DNA from: Cordylochernes scorpioides
Lineage: Eukaryota; Arthropoda; Arachnida; Pseudoscorpiones; Chernetidae
Direction of reading: 5' to 3'
DNA length: 64,000 bases
Assembly: GCA_030710605.1 (NCBI GenBank)
Contig: CP092864.1
Coordinates: 138,707,160 to 138,771,159, forward strand
Both the position numbers and the translations under genes were made by a program. The notes below the pieces were generated by a model, which did no database searches, was not told where the DNA came from, and worked only from the letters and a program-made list of their open reading frames with translations. Every line of letters starts with the position of its first letter. Within the stretch, counting starts at the first letter, position 1. This document shows, piece after piece, positions 12,584-22,176 of this stretch.

Positions 12584-12594
12584 CGGCATTCCAG
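12584..12594. repeat. Right target-site duplication of the embedded LINE (copy A)
   Basis: CGGCATTCCAG directly follows the LINE tail. The same 11 bp are present on both sides of the LINE in copy B (19750-19760 and 27897-27907), showing that both copies descend from one LINE insertion. Confidence 0.85.
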
Positions 12595-12709
12595 AGTAAA
12601 ATAAATTATCAGGGATAGATACCTATTTTTCAAATGAATTAAAATAAATATAATCGATACTGAGAGAAAGTTGAATTAAAAAAAATAGAAATTTATTATC
12701 TTCGAAAAC

Positions 12710-13133
12710 AAACCGTATCTAAAATATCTTTTTTTTTTCGCTACATGTTTTAATTTGCATATACCTATTTTACATATCTCAGATTGTATTTAAAAATCGT
12801 TAACCATTTCTTCTAACTTTTGGCGAAATGGTGTTTTATTAATTTATCATTTGATATTATTAGGGTTCTTTCCTGATATTTAAAAAGGAAAAATACGTGT
12901 CGTTCAGTTATATTTTTCAATTTATCAAACAATTTGGCCGCTGAATTGCCGATTCTGGTAGAGCGCCATCTAGCGAAGAAAGTTGTAACTAAAATCAATT
13001 TCGAATTTTTCATTATTTGCCATAAAAAATCCCATTGCATCCTGAACCCAATGGTGTTTACCGCATTGCTCTAACGCAAATATTCGCGGAGTTATTAATT
13101 TTTAAAGTTGTGCGGGACTTTTGGATCACCCTG
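12710..13133 (-). repeat. Right terminal inverted repeat of composite copy A
   Basis: Reverse complement matches 17522-17938 closely, ending in GTGCGGGACTTTTGGATCAC then CCTG. TA follows at 13134-13135. The inverted repeat is about 0.42 kb, long for the Tc1/mariner superfamily. Confidence 0.85.
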
Positions 13134-13288
13134 TATATATAATCTTTTATGATAATTGTAATAAAAAAGTTTCAATCTCAATCTCTCTTTTATATTGTTT
13201 TAAGTCATTATTATAATACGGCGCACTCTACAAAATCTATATATTTTTTATATATTATAAAAAATATATATTTGCATATTAAAACTTT

Positions 13289-13877
13289 AACGGATAGGGA
13301 GATTATAGTTGTCTTAAGCTATAAAATATCAAGCGGTTTAAAGTTCTAATATACAAATATATATTTTTTATGCAAATATATAACGGATAGGGAGATTATA
13401 GTTGTCTTAAGCTATAAAATATCAAGCGGTTTAAAGTTCTAATATGCAAATATATATTTTTTATGCAAATATATAACGGATAGGGAGATTATAGTTGTCT
13501 TAAGCTATAAAATATCAAGCGGTTTAAAGTTCTAATATGCAAATATATATTTTTATGCAAATATATAACGGATAGGGAGATTATAGTTGTCTTAAGCTAT
13601 GAAATATCAAGCGGTTTAAAGTTCTAATATGCAAATATATATATTTTTATGCAAATATATAACGGATAGGGAGATTATAGTTGTCTTAAGCTATAAAATA
13701 TCAAGCGGTTTAAAGTTCTGATATGCAAATATATATTTTTTATGCAAATATATAACGGATAGGGAGATTATAGTTGTCTTAAGCTATGAAATATCAAGCG
13801 GTTTAAAGTTCTAATATGCAAATATATATTTTTTATGCAAATATATAACGGATAGGGAGATTATAGTTGTCTTAAAG
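13289..13877. repeat. 93-bp satellite array, about seven units
   Basis: The landmark ACGGATAGGGAGATTATAGT has its CGG at 13291, 13384, 13477, 13569, 13663, 13756 and 13849, a spacing of 92-94 bp. Each unit contains TTAAGCTATRAAATATCAAG and TATGCAAATATATA. Units differ by single bases or one or two bases of length. The last unit breaks off at 13877 into AAGAAGAAACACAAGTC. Confidence 0.95.
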
Positions 13878-14112
13878 AAGAAACACAAGTCAGGGAGAAG
13901 AGCTTCTTTTATAAGAGGATGATTGTACAAGTTTTCAGGTGAGATGTCTTTCTACGGGAACATAATGACATGATTGGTAATGGTTTATATATATATTTTT
14001 GTCAATCTTTTCACACTTTGTATAATAGGCTTAGCAATATAGCATAGAAATATATTTATAAAACGACACTTGAAGTTACACCGCATGAGTTTCTTTTCAA
14101 CGAAAAATCAAA

Positions 14113-14261
14113 TTTTTATTTCAAGGTGAAATATCGACTATTTCTAACCTTTTTGGATGAGGTATGAAAGAATGAATTATGAAATTATGAATCATAATTG
14201 ATCCTTTCATATCTCATCCAAAAAAGTTAGAAATAGTCGATATTTCACCTTGAAATAAAAA
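14113..14261. repeat. Long near-perfect hairpin (58-bp arms, ~33-nt loop)
   Basis: The arm at 14113-14170 (TTTTATTTCAAGGTGAAATA onward) is the inverse of 14204-14261 with about two mismatches, both tolerable as G-U in RNA. The loop is itself AT-rich. Just beyond is AAAGTTTTGTCCATGAG, the end of the TA-MITE family seen at 39376. It may be a foldback element or a transcribed hairpin-RNA source. Confidence 0.85.
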
Positions 14262-14639
14262 GACTTTCCACTAAAGTTTTGTCCATGAGTTTATATAATT
14301 ATATTCAAGGAACCGTATTTGTCTTTTAAATATTATTGCGCATATACAAGTATCTTTAGATAAGCAACATATGTAGATGTTTTCGAGTCAATTTGCATAA
14401 CTTACTCAACTGAATAGTTCAGAGAGAAGTTCCAACCGCTCTAAGTATCCCGAGGGAAAGGTATCGATGGAGCAGTCCTTAAATATTTCAGACGACACAT
14501 GAAGAATGCATGGACTCTAGACGGATTCCCACAACAAACCACGGACTCCCTCTTTAACCTTTACTTGGCGGACTGTAACCTTATTAGATGACCGATTTAA
14601 CTCTCTCTCTCTCTACCGAAATACCCATTCTTGATTAAA
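14262..14639. other. Non-coding, no gene seen
   Basis: The stretch holds a MITE-end fragment at 14262-14292 and a CT microsatellite near 14601-14613. I see no coding frame or RNA gene. Confidence 0.6.
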
Positions 14640-14649
14640 TAAGAAATGC

Positions 14650-14690
14650 TAACCACGTACGCGTTTCGGTTTGTTGGCCCTCATAAGCCT
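14650..14690 (-). ncRNA. Degenerate hammerhead motif
   Basis: On minus the order is CTTATGA (for CTGANGA), GGGC-loop, CCGAAACGCGTA, then CGTGG. The first core base triplet is damaged and stem II is weakened. It is a decayed copy of the family best seen at 40452. Confidence 0.5.
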
Positions 14691-14799
14691 AGTGCAAGCT
14701 TTACCCACACGACCAAAAAAGCTAGTATTTTAGGCTTCCTTATTAATTCATATACACTGGCCACAAATAAAATTTCATCACCTATAAAAACTCTTTCAT

Positions 14800-15075
14800 A
14801 AATCTCCAGAAACCTGTAGCATTTGTTTCAGAATGATCCAATACAGTAATAGAGCTCTAAAGAAGCGGTCTGGTAGATTAAATTGGCAAAACCGCTGGTA
14901 GGGTTCACCACTGATGAGCCAAACCCTCCCAAATATTTTTGTCATGACAATAAGGATAGTAGAAGTTTGATTGAATATGTGAAAGAAACATTTGCGTCTT
15001 TAGTGTTTTCATTTTCTACATATAGATGGCGCGATATTCCTTTAAATTAGATTATTAATATATTAAATATGATTT
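14800..15075 (+). repeat. Repeat family 2 copy (permuted hammerhead strands)
   Basis: It contains GCGGTC then TGGTAGA (14865-14877), TTGGC, ACCGC, TTCACCA and CTGATGA then GCCAA. Downstream it matches TAAGGATAGTAGAAGTTTGA and ends near AGATGGCGCGATATTCC. The GAAA position reads CAAA here. Other copies are at 30530, 43057, 43600, 47795, 48860, 59550 and 62755. Confidence 0.75.
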
Positions 15076-15094
15076 AAAAACCTAATAAACGAAT

Positions 15095-15564
15095 TGGGTT
15101 GGCCAAATATCACGGAGCAAGCTAAATAAATGTTTAGTTTATTTTTGCTCCACTAGATGGCGCTCTGCCATCTAAAAAGCACATGTGCTCGTGGTCAGGA
15201 GATGCCTTCTTTAATTTTAATATCAACACCTGACCCACTTATCTTTTATTATATTGTTTTTTTCATGTGTTAAACGTCTTTACGCAAATTTGGCCTTAAA
15301 TACCCATTTCTTGATTTTTCGGGAAGCCATTGGGACCAAAAATCTTTTTTGGGCGCAGTGGTTACAGCCTTCTCCACGCTGACGAGCGCCAACAGCGCGA
15401 AACGCGTTCGTGAATGGCTTTTCTTGATTTATCAAGAAATTGGGTTGGCCAAATATCACGGAGCAAGCTAAATAAACGTTTAGTTTATTTTTGCTCCACT
15501 AGATGGCGCTCTGCCATCTAAAAAGCACATGTGCTCGTGGTCAGGAGATGCCTTCTTTATTTTT
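15095..15564 (+). mobile_element. Tandem 1.4-unit hammerhead retroelement (retrozyme/Penelope-like)
   Basis: Flanked by an 11-bp direct repeat AATAAACGAAT at 15084-15094 and 15565-15575. Inside, the segment starting AATTGGGTTGGCC at 15092 recurs at 15438 (346 bp later) in the same orientation, so the insertion holds one full unit and part of a second with one hammerhead core between. Tandem partial units around a hammerhead with short target duplications are known for Penelope pseudo-LTRs and for retrozymes. No protein is encoded, so it is non-autonomous. Confidence 0.75.
15374..15413 (+). ncRNA. Hammerhead ribozyme motif, type I, GCGC stem II variant
   Basis: Order: CCACG, CTGACGA, stem II GCGC-CAACA-GCGC, GAAA, short stem III ACGCGT, then CGTGA. 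The predicted cleavage triplet is GTT before CGTG. Stem I is CACG/CGTG. Stem II is GCGC/GCGC where other copies have GGGC/GCCC, a compensated change. ACGCGT is self-complementary, which would allow dimer-type hammerheads. Activity is not shown. Confidence 0.75.
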
Positions 15565-15649
15565 AATAAACGAATATATAATACAATATTAAAAAATATT
15601 CAGAGAAAAATATAATCATATCAACCAATCTTCTTTCTTATCTTAAAGC

Positions 15650-16265
15650 CATGATAATCATGGTGGGTAGTTAGCGACTGCTTTTACTATAAGTGCACCA
15701 CATGTCTACACATGGGAAAAGCAGTTCGACTTTGCACTTACAAATATGCCAGAGCCCCGTTTGGTTACTTGCACTCGCTGGTGTGGTTGGACTTTTGCAA
15801 GAATCGAGGCCATTGGAGCATTTTTTTTTTTTTAAGAAAAAAGTGTCCAATGCGGGAATCGAACCCGGGTCGTAGTGGTCGAAAACCAAACGTTTCAGGG
15901 GCTCGCTGTCAGTTTCCTCAGGGAAAAGAGTGACAACGAATTACTGAAACGTCGAGAATTGAACAAATTTGGTTGATGTGGCTGTGTTTTTTATGCGGGT
16001 CAGTAAGACAAGTGGTCTAAACCGTTGGTTTTTGACTGCTACGACCCAGGATCAAATCCCGCATTGGAAACTTTTTTTCTAATAAAAAAATAATGCTCCA
16101 ATGGCCATTTATTCTTGCAAAAGTCCTACCACACCAGCGAGTGCAAGTAAACAAACGCGGCTCTAGCACATTTGTAAGTGCAACTTCTTTTCACGTTTGT
16201 AAATATGTGGTGCACTTACAATAAAAGCAGTCGCCAACTTCTTATCCACCATGATTATTATGGTC
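15650..16265. mobile_element. Two tRNA-derived SINEs in inverted (tail-out) orientation
   Basis: The left copy (15650-15905) is minus, the right (15990-16265) plus. Each has a tRNA-like head with A-box-like TGGTCTAAACCGTTGG and, in the better copies, B box GGTTCGATTCC (here seen inverted as GGGAATCGAACCCGG at 15855). The body contains CCAGCGAGTGCAAGTAA and CCAAACGGGG, ending CCACCATGATTATCATGG. The pair would fold into a large hairpin. Promoter boxes suggest RNA polymerase III transcription of ancestors. Confidence 0.7.
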
Positions 16266-16776
16266 TCTACCACATGTACTATTAATAATAATGGTAAATT
16301 TTTCTGAATCAACTTTCAACCAACAAATGAACATCGGGAATAAAGAATATATAATAGAAAACAATTTTGTATAGTAAAAACCTCAATGTGAAAAAGTTCA
16401 AAGAAAGCAATACTCACACACAATAACTTTCCTACCTCAATCTTTTAAATGGTCTGCAAACCAATTAGTTTCGGGTGGAAATCCTTTCAAAGCCACTGAT
16501 TAATTTAGTTTAATCCTTTTTGTTGAGATCTCCTTCGAAGAAAAAACGAAGGAGAGTAAATTAGTTTTTGTCGAATTAATTACTCTAATGAATTAGTTGT
16601 GTGGAAAAATAACCTCGGCTTTAGAGTTTTAGATTAATGGCCTCAGATGTAAGCGCTCCTGGGTTCGAGATTAAGTTCTTGATCCTTGTGATGAATGAAA
16701 ACTTGGTGCTGATGAAACAAGAACTCATTTATAGGGGAGTACCTAGAATGGCGGTGTTCGTAGACGTCGTCTTTAT
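16266..16776. other. Non-coding, no gene seen
   Basis: AT-rich sequence with an inverted pair around AGATCTCCTTCGAAG/CGAAGGAG near 16530. No supported coding region. Confidence 0.55.
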
Positions 16777-17235
16777 TTGCATATTGGCTATTTGGATTTA
16801 TTATATATCATTCTTATGTACATATTGGCTGTTTTAATCTACTATATATGTGGTACATTTATTTACATATTGGGTGTTTGGATTTGCTATATTTATTTAC
16901 ATATTGGCTGTTTTGAATTACTATATATGTGGCAAACTGGCTGTTTAGATCTACTATATTTATTTACATACTGGCTGTTTGATTCTACTATATTTATTTA
17001 CATATTGGCTGTTTGGATATTTTATATATATATGGTACATTTATTTACATATTGGCTGTTTGGATCTACTATATATGTGGTGCATTTATTTGCATATTGG
17101 GTTTGTGGATCTACTATATATGCCGCATATTTATTTGCATATTTTGGCTGTTTGGGCCTACTATATATGTGCAAATTTATTTGCATATTTGCTGTTTAAT
17201 TACATATTGGATGTTTGCATCTATTGCATTTATCA
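16777..17235. repeat. Degenerate ~45-bp minisatellite
   Basis: TTTACATATTGGCTGTTTGG and variants recur about ten times, alternating with TCTACTATATATGTGG. Overlapping open frames rich in Tyr, Ile and Leu come from this repetition and are not genes. Confidence 0.85.
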
Positions 17236-17521
17236 TTATTATCTACCTTATAGGTTTTAGTCCCACGTAGCCAAACAGAATTTGGATTTTATAAATGGCA
17301 TAGCCATTATTTTTTTATATCATATAGAGAGAGAAATATTCTTTAATATAAATAGTCTATTAAATATAAATATTTACATACGCGTAGTGAAGATTATATT
17401 TATTACATATAAAACATTTTTAAATATTTAAAACATTTTGACCAATAAATACAATAAAGGAAAAATTCAAAATACTTTAAAATAATCGTTTGGCGTGTAA
17501 AAAAATAGAGGGGAAAAAATA

Positions 17522-17938
17522 CAGGGTGATCCAAAAGTCCCGCACAACTTTAAAAATTAATAACTCCGCGAATATTTGCGCTAGAGCAATGCGGTAAACA
17601 CCATTGTGTTCAGGATGCAATGGGATTTTTTATGGCAAATAATGAAAAATTCGAAATTGATTTTAGTTACAACTTTATTCGCTAGATGGCGCTCTACCAG
17701 AATCAGATATTCAGCGGCCAAATTGTTTGATAAATTGAAAAATATAACTGAACAGACACGTATTTTTCCTTTTTGAATACCAGGAAAGAACCCTAATAAT
17801 ATCAAATGATAAATTAATAAAACACCATTTCGCCAAAAGTTATAAGAATTGGTTGACGATTTTCAAATACAATCTGAGATATGTAAAATAGGTATATGCA
17901 AATTAAAACATGTAGCAAAAAATATTTATAATTTAGAT
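17522..17938 (+). repeat. Left terminal inverted repeat of composite copy B
   Basis: Starts CAGGGTGATCCAAAAGTCCC and pairs with 28053-28475 inverted. Similarity fades after ACATGTAGCAAAAAA and TTTAGATG. Confidence 0.85.
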
Positions 17939-18343
17939 GGAGTTTTTGTGAAATAGATTGAATGTTTGAAAATAACTACTGATATCAATACACGATTTTT
18001 GAAATGTTAATATAGTACCAAAAATTATTATGACAATACTAATAGGATTTCGTGCTATAAGGAATGTATAGTTTTTTGACTAATTGAGACACTTGACTAT
18101 TTAACTGGATATTTGTCATGATCTAAAAATGAAATATAGAGGGGAGTGACAAAATATATTTGTCGTACTTTACTCCAAATATCCTATGGGTTTGTCAAAT
18201 GTTATCATTGTTTATTATACTGTACATAATTTTGAAAATGTACCCCCTCAAAAAAAAAAAACATTTTTAAATCGACCTTTTGCGTTGAAAAACGTGGTAG
18301 TAAAATCATTTTGTATTATTTTTTGCGCAAAATTTCTAAAGTT

Positions 18344-18370
18344 GGGGGGGGGGGGGGGGGGGGGGGGGGG
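18344..18370 (+). repeat. 27-nt poly-G tract
   Basis: An uninterrupted run of G lies in the subterminal region of copy B. The matching tract in copy A (442-456) has 15 G. It could form a G-quadruplex and is prone to length change. Confidence 0.9.
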
Positions 18371-18578
18371 ATACAGAGAATATTCCTTATGCTATTTCTT
18401 CTAATGAGCGAAAAGCGATAAACTAAACATAAGGGGTAAATTTGTGTATACCAGTGTTATTCGAGAAGTTATAACACTTTGGCCTGCACGACATAATATA
18501 AGATGTGGTCAAATGACAAAAACAAAAAAATTACTGTTCACAGAAAAAAAAAGAGTCAAGATGTGAGGACAGCATTAA

Positions 18579-19755
18579 TTATTCCCATAACCCTAAACAA
18601 AGAGCTGCAAAATATAACACATGAAGTAACTGCCTTCTCTCTTGTATTAGGTCACAATCCTTGCTCAATGTGGCGCCCTTCATTCTCAAACACCGCCTGC
18701 AGACGATAGATGACAGAATGGTCACAATTAAATAGTTGAAATTTATAAAAGGTGCCATCTGATAGAAGCCTTCAACATGGCCAATGTGGTAGGCCGACAT
18801 CGATAAAAACGCGACTTAATGTACCCCCATAACCGAAATTGTAAGGCGTCCAGTCTGGTGATATTGGAGGCCACTGGTATATAAAGTGGCGACTCATCAA
18901 CGAATTTCACCGAACGTATCCTTCAGCAATTGTTTAGCACCGCGGGAGATATGAGGAGGTCCTCTACTCGCATGAATGTTATTTCGCTTAGTGCTTGTTT
19001 GACCTGCAATATGGGAATAACCTTTTCTCTAAAAAGTTGAACATAACGTTAACCAGTTACAAAAACGGTTTTAAAAGTTCTTCCATTGATATTTTCAAAG
19101 GAAAATGGCCCAATAATAAAAGAAGAAGTGAACCCACACAAAACTGCAACTCTGGGCTGATGAAGTGGGATTTCTGTAAAAATCCTAGGATTTTCTGTTG
19201 CCAAAATGAGGCAGTTTTGAATGTTAAATTCTCCCTTTAGAGAGAAAAGTGAGCATCATCTGTTCTTAGAACATTTGAGAGCCAGTTTTCTTCAATATCA
19301 ATTTGCCGGAAAACCCATGCAGCGAATTCTTGACGCTTCTCAAAATCGCTGACTTTCAACTCTTGAAAACTTTGAATTTTGTTAGGGTATTTTTATAGAA
19401 AAATTCTAAATGTGTGTTCTCTCCAAACTGTTCCATACGAAATCCCCGTTTGTCGATAAACTTGTCTAGCACTTACTTCTCCATACTTGGATAACGTTCC
19501 AATAGCTTCAGCATTCTGCAAAACCGTAACAGCCACTGACTTGCATGTCGATGGTCTTCCACTCCGAGGTTTTGCTTCTAGAGATCCAGTTTCCTCAAAA
19601 CTTTTAATCAATCGCTTTAGAGAGTAGCAACTCATTGGTCCTTTATCGCTTCGAATATCTTTAAAGGAACGAAACGCTCGTTAAGCTTCAGTGGCAGATT
19701 CTGAATCACAATTTAAAAAAATCACCAAGAGTGCTTTATCCTGTAGTGACGGCAT
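18579..19755 (-). pseudogene. Tc1/mariner-superfamily transposase, near full length, broken (copy B)
   Basis: The start is ATG at 19755-19753 on minus, reading MPSLQDKALLVIF, a typical N-terminus for this family. Next come FRSFKDIRSDKGPMSCYSLK and IKSFEETGSLEAKPRSGRP (helix-turn-helix with basic linker) and YGEVSARQVYRQTGISYGTV (second helix-turn-helix). The catalytic part mirrors copy A (18890-19370) and the C-terminus ends near 18579. A TAA lies between ATEA and RAFRS, where a Leu codon is expected, and further frameshifts lie in the catalytic half. The ATG lies inside the LINE target duplication, so the LINE separates the coding region from its own promoter. Confidence 0.82.
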
Positions 19756-19760
19756 TCCAG
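19750..19760. repeat. Left target-site duplication of the embedded LINE (copy B)
   Basis: CGGCATTCCAG is repeated at 27897-27907 after the LINE tail. The inverted CAT inside it is the transposase start codon. Confidence 0.9.
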
Positions 19761-21907
19761 GGGGAAGGGGAGAAGTCAGACCACACCTCCTTGCGGTCCC
19801 CCCTGGACCCTTGGAATATTTGACCAAATTCTGGTTCGTTTCCAAGATAACTAACGTTGCAACGGCACCCATTTTCAAATGAAGAGCAAAACTGATATCT
19901 CCAGTAATGCTACCGCGTCCGGGGTAACCGCCGCGTCAGGAGCTGCAGCTCGAGCTCATGATGAGAAATCTACTACGAGGACACATTTCAATCTACTACA
20001 ACTCAATATAAATGGTACCCAAAGGAATATAAAGAGCTGACTTGTCTTTTCTGTGACAACAATGTACATATTAATTGTCCTCAGGAGACAGAATTGAATC
20101 AGAATCTGAGATTAAATATCAAAGATTATACAACACTACGAAAGGACAGACCGGGAAAATTCGGAGGAGGACTTGCCGTTTTGATTAAAACTCTAGAAAT
20201 CAAATTTAAGGAAATCGCCTATAATCAGAGTAAGCCTAGAGAAAGCACGACAGAAGCTCAGGAAATAGAAATCTATCTTACCACGATAATACTAGCATCA
20301 ATGCAGGCCTGATAGAGATATTAAGTGAAGCGTCTTCGGATATCGCAATCATACTTGGTGATTTTAACGCCGAAAGACCAACTTGGGGATCACCTGTCCA
20401 GGATAACAAAGGTCAGCAGGTTGAGGACATGCTAACCGACCTCGACCTTACACCGTTAAATAACGAAAAGAACACCTATCTATCCAAGTCCACAGGCACA
20501 GAATCCGCAATAGACATCACAGCGATAAATTACAACATCGCATCCACAACACAATGGAAAATTCTGAAAGTGCAATCAGAGACCACAGACCAATTTTAAC
20601 AACCCTAAAATTCAAAATTGAGAATTTCCAACAGAATAAAAGAACACTGGAAAAAAATTCACAGAAAAGCTTGAAGAACTGTGCAACGAATAATTAAATC
20701 ACAGAACGATTGACAAAAAATTGGAAAAATTCTCTTCGAACATATCCAAAGCTGCAAAAGTATCGATACCTAGAGGTAGACGTAAAGACCTGTGAATACT
20801 TTACTGGAAGGACCACAATATCGAGGCAATGATTGCAGAGAGAGACAATATCAATGAACTTCTTAAAACAAATAAAACAGAAGTAATCATAAAGGAACTA
20901 ATTGAAATTAGTCACAAAATAGAACAAGAAATTTGGATATTCAAACAAGAGAGAGAGAGAGAGAAAAATGGGCAGAATTCTGCGAAAAAATGGATCCAAA
21001 AAAGGAAAGCCATCACTGGAATATAATTAGTGTTATAAAACAATCAAAACCAACACTAAACCTCCAATACTCTAACCGATATGAATAGCGAGAACGAGAA
21101 CAAACAGATGGTTGACATAATTGCTGAATATCTTTCAAGCACTTCCATACTCAACTATACGAATGAAGGCAGGACTCTAAAAAATAATGTGAACAGGTTA
21201 GTTAAACAAGCAAGAAATTACCATCAACAAGATATTTACTCGAGAGACTTCACACTGAATGAGCTAAACTCATCAATAGGAAAGTTAAATCCAAGATATC
21301 ACCTGGAGATGCTCTAATATTTGGTCAAATGATTAAACACTTTGGAGACGAAGCTGAAAATCAACTCCTACGAATACTGAAGATTTCATGGCAAACTGGT
21401 AAACTACCAAAGAATTGGAAGATATTAATTATAGTGCCAATACTGAAACCAAACAAAGATGCCAAGGAATGCAAGAACTATCGGCCAATTGCTCTTATCA
21501 GCATACTTTGTAAAATAACAGAATAAATTATCCACTCTAGGCTCATAGTCTGGCTCACTAACAATAATAAATAAACTTCTACCAAACTGCCTAAAGATCC
21601 AGACACTAAAACTGATAAACTGTTCTACTTCTGTCAATCAATAATAGATTTCCAGGAAAAACCGCCAAAGAAGACAACGGCCGTATTCCTGGATATGACC
21701 TCAGCTTTTGATCGAGTGTAGAAATTATTTGAAAGGCTGCACAACATCGGAGTAAGAGGAAAAACCTTAATCTGGATTGCAGACTTCTTAAGGGGAAGAA
21801 GGATAAAGGTTCGGGTCAATGGAACATTTTCCAAGGACCGAAGAACATGAGCTGGTGTACCTCAGGGATCTGTGCTCAGTCCTCTACTCTTCTCACTATT
21901 TATTAAC

Positions 21908-22046
21908 TGTTGTTTATGTAAATAGATTAATATTATTTGTATTATTTAAAGCCTCATTATGTAAAAATACATGTATATATAAATTGGATATTTGTTGTTA
22001 GCCATGTTCAAGTTAGAGCTCTTGTACGTCTAATTACGACACAACA
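21908..22046 (+). repeat. 5' LTR of the gypsy element
   Basis: Begins TGTTGTTTATGTAAATAG, ends GACACAACA; it differs from the 3' LTR at many positions and in length. Confidence 0.85.
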
Positions 22047-22050
22047 AAAG

Positions 22051-22064
22051 TGGCGACGAGAATG
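22051..22064 (+). promoter_or_regulatory. Primer binding site, tRNA-Ser(GCU) type
   Basis: TGGCGACGAGAATG is complementary, with one mismatch, to the 3' end of arthropod tRNA-Ser(GCU) including CCA. Four bases separate it from the LTR. Confidence 0.75.
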
Positions 22065-22176
22065 CGCGATCTACAGAGCCAGTAAAAAGCTGAGGAAAAC
22101 GGCGTCTATGCAAGTATAACAACTACATCTTTTAAACTATCTGGATCAAGAAAACAAAGGAGTAGAAAAGATCAGC

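Larger units (their letters stand above)
1..13133. mobile_element. Composite Tc1/mariner-type transposon with internal LINE, copy A (left end outside window)
   Basis: The first bases match copy B from about 17905, so the window opens roughly 385 bp inside the left terminal inverted repeat. The right end reads GGATCACCCTG followed by TA at 13134-13135. Order: left subterminal region, minus-strand transposase (661-1474), LINE endonuclease and reverse transcriptase on plus, a 7.5-kb nested insertion block (4304-11783), LINE RNase H and tail, 11-bp target duplication CGGCATTCCAG at 12584-12594, right inverted repeat. Compared with copy B, about 0.9 kb spanning the transposase N-terminus and LINE 5' end is deleted near 1475. 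Flanking DNA beyond the right end differs from that of copy B, so the two are separate integrations. Confidence 0.85.

Noticed and set aside
1..13133. Copies A and B as a simple segmental duplication
   Set aside because: The sequence outside the TA-flanked ends differs at once on the right side (TATATAATC versus CATGACGG), and each has its own private insertions.
13289..13877. CRISPR-like array
   Set aside because: Units are contiguous 93-bp copies without unique spacers, in an animal transposon context.
15855..15905. A functional tRNA gene
   Set aside because: The tRNA-like segment has boxes A and B but no acceptor stem or clean anticodon arm, and is joined to a SINE body repeated elsewhere.
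16637..17270. Overlapping open frames resembling membrane proteins
   Set aside because: Products of the 45-bp repeat with three parallel open frames.
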